Assembly (NCBI GenBank): GCA_003427395.1
Contig: BFEA01000029.1
Coordinates: 1,065,815 to 1,096,584 of the forward strand
DNA length: 30,770 nt
Reading direction: 5' to 3'
DNA from: Chara braunii
Lineage: Eukaryota > Streptophyta > Charophyceae > Charales > Characeae
The stretch's first letter is position 1. Each line of letters starts with the position of its first letter. Positions 29,713 to 30,770 of this stretch are shown here, piece by piece. Under the pieces are notes generated by a model. It was given only the letters and a program-made list of their open reading frames with translations. It did not search any database and was not told where the DNA came from. Position numbers and translations under genes: made by a program.

Positions 29713-30123
29713 CTCTCTATCACGTGACTATTCCCCCACCCCACCCTCTCTCTCTCTCTCCATCTAATCAGTAGGGGAAAATGACACGGATCAGTGAGCT
29801 TCGCAACGATCACGCCATCGACGACGACGTCAACCTACGCTCTGATTCAACGGGCAGCGATAACTGGGGTGCGAAGCACACGGAGAACAGGCGGATGATG
29901 ATGGCGTCACCTGGACGACCATCGATGATTCCAGCAGCCCGACCCATCAGAACCATGAGAAGATTGCAATTGAAGATGGCGTCAACATGGACTCTGGCTG
30001 GATCATTTGTTGATATGCTTGGTTCCTCATGCATCACTCCGTTCTCTCTCTCCCTCTCTCCTTCTTCGCCATAACATGCAATAAGGAGATCCCATAATTT
30101 TGGAACCCCCTGCGTGTCACATA
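29713..30123 (+). other. non-coding region before the 3' LTR
   Basis: Contains a CT repeat near 29744-29760, a purine run AGGGGAAAA at 29773-29781 followed by TGACAC, and no gene. The bases directly before the LTR (CCCCCTGCGTGTCACATA) are not purine-rich, so the polypurine tract expected there is not where it should be. Confidence 0.5.
29773..29781 (+). promoter_or_regulatory. polypurine-tract-like AGGGGAAAA
   Basis: A purine run typical of plus-strand priming sites, immediately followed by TG. It lies 342 bp upstream of the LTR start defined by comparing LTR copies. It could be an internal tract or coincidence. Confidence 0.35.
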
Positions 30124-30770
30124 TGTGACGAACTTTTTTCCGAACCCGTGCTATCTTTAGTACCCCTCCTTTTTGTATCATATCAACCCCATAAAAAAAC
30201 CCCGTTTCAATTTCTTGATTTCGGGTGCCGCGTTTTTTACCCCCATCTTTCGGAAGTTTTTACGATTCTCGGGTCCGACCTTCCCTTTTGCAATTTGGGA
30301 AATACTTGGGAATTTACGTGCGCCTTAGCGAGCGCACTGGGAATTGGGTCCGGCAGTTGGGATTTCCGGGATAAGCGGAACTTCAACGTGTCCTTTTTGT
30401 GTGTGAATATTCTCAGTCATGTCGGGGAAAACTCTCGGAATTTTGCAAGGATACGAATAGGCGTAGGATTTTATTTTCCCGCGTTGCTCTTTCGCGCGCG
30501 GATATGGTGATTTCAATTTTGAATTGGTTTAGGACGTAGGCGAGCTGTAACTGTTTCGGTGCCTTTTTCTTTTGTTTTTTTGTTGACGACGCCACGCATG
30601 CAAAAACTTTCTCCTCTCTGTCCCCCGCATCGCTCTCTCCCGCGCTCCTTTTTCCTTCCCCCTCCTCCTCCTCTTTCCTCGTAACTGTTTTTCTCCCTCC
30701 CTTTCTCTCTCCCGCTCAGTTCTTTGCGCGCCCATTTTCTCTTTCTTGATCATCTGAATCTTGGACCCGT
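30124..30770 (+). repeat. 3' LTR of gypsy copy 2, truncated by the window end
   Basis: Starts TGTGACGAAC and matches 18981-19626 to the last base of the window at about 95% identity. Homology to the 5' LTR begins at this TG; the bases to its left (CACATA) differ from those left of 18981 (ACACCCT). The right part of the LTR, the target-site duplication and the resumption of host sequence lie outside the window. Confidence 0.93.

Larger units (their letters stand above)
18981..30770 (+). mobile_element. Ty3/gypsy retrotransposon copy 2, near full length, inactive
   Basis: It starts TGTGAC at 18981 and runs past the window end, so it exceeds 11.8 kb. Order: 5' LTR with TATA box, leader with ORF0, gag, aspartic protease, RT, RNase H, PHD finger, integrase, three accessory ORFs (A, B, C), about 400 bp of non-coding sequence, and a 3' LTR from 30124. 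Pol domain order PR-RT-RH-IN is that of Ty3/gypsy. The host sequence immediately left is the reading frame of LINE copy C, and the 5 bp before the LTR are ACCCT. Frames change at least six times and there are several in-frame stops, so the copy is dead. Confidence 0.92.

Noticed and set aside
29782-30123. 3' LTR starting at 29782 after the purine run
   Set aside because: The segment 29782-30123 is absent at the 5' end of copy 2, where LINE sequence directly precedes TGTGAC; copy 1 likewise begins at TGTGAC directly next to LINE sequence. Kept only as a question.

Overview
The window is eukaryotic repeat DNA. It shows nested retrotransposons, A-tailed retroposons, a tRNA-derived short element, microsatellites and no bacterial gene organisation. 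The LINE C-terminal zinc knuckle and the large Ty3/gypsy elements suggest a plant or streptophyte alga; a charophyte such as Chara is my guess only. I found no intact host gene. Almost every coding region is interrupted by stops and frameshifts.

Layout, left to right. Bases 1-3008 are non-coding as far as I can see, with a poly(T) run and two short tandem repeats. Bases 3009-4110 (minus) hold the 3' end of a decayed LINE, copy A. Bases 4246-4322 (minus) resemble a degenerate tRNA-Cys, probably the head of a SINE. Bases 4326-5376 hold A-tailed retroposon ends and an (ATC)n microsatellite. Bases 5334-10699 (minus) are a long LINE, copy B, with endonuclease, reverse transcriptase and C-terminal zinc-knuckle regions; it is internally deleted and carries a 112-bp tandem duplication. 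Bases 10700-12710 contain an unrecognised minus-strand coding relic. Bases 12711-17189 (minus) are the 5' part of a Ty3/gypsy element, and a 366-bp near-perfect palindrome (12808-13173) is inserted in its gag. Bases 17190-18980 (plus) are a third LINE fragment, copy C. From 18981 to beyond the window end lies a second, plus-strand Ty3/gypsy element of the same family, with its 3' LTR starting at 30124 and cut off by the window.

The plus-strand gypsy element is the most interesting part. Beyond gag, protease, RT, RNase H and integrase it has (1) a leader ORF upstream of gag ('ORF0'). The minus-strand copy carries it too; the differences are largely synonymous and the stop is at the same position, so it was under protein-level selection. 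(2) A canonical C4HC3 PHD finger encoded between RNase H and integrase. (3) Up to three ORFs between integrase and the 3' LTR, the first two joined to their upstream ORFs by ATGA stop/start overlaps and the third overlapping in another frame. I recognise none of these extra proteins.

Both gypsy copies begin with TGTGAC, and both have a TATA box about 910 bp from that end. They flank LINE copy C on both sides, so both probably landed in one older LINE. The two LTRs of the plus element are about 95% identical by hand alignment over about 646 bp. The element is therefore not recent and is now inactive: its RT lacks a recognisable YxDD motif.
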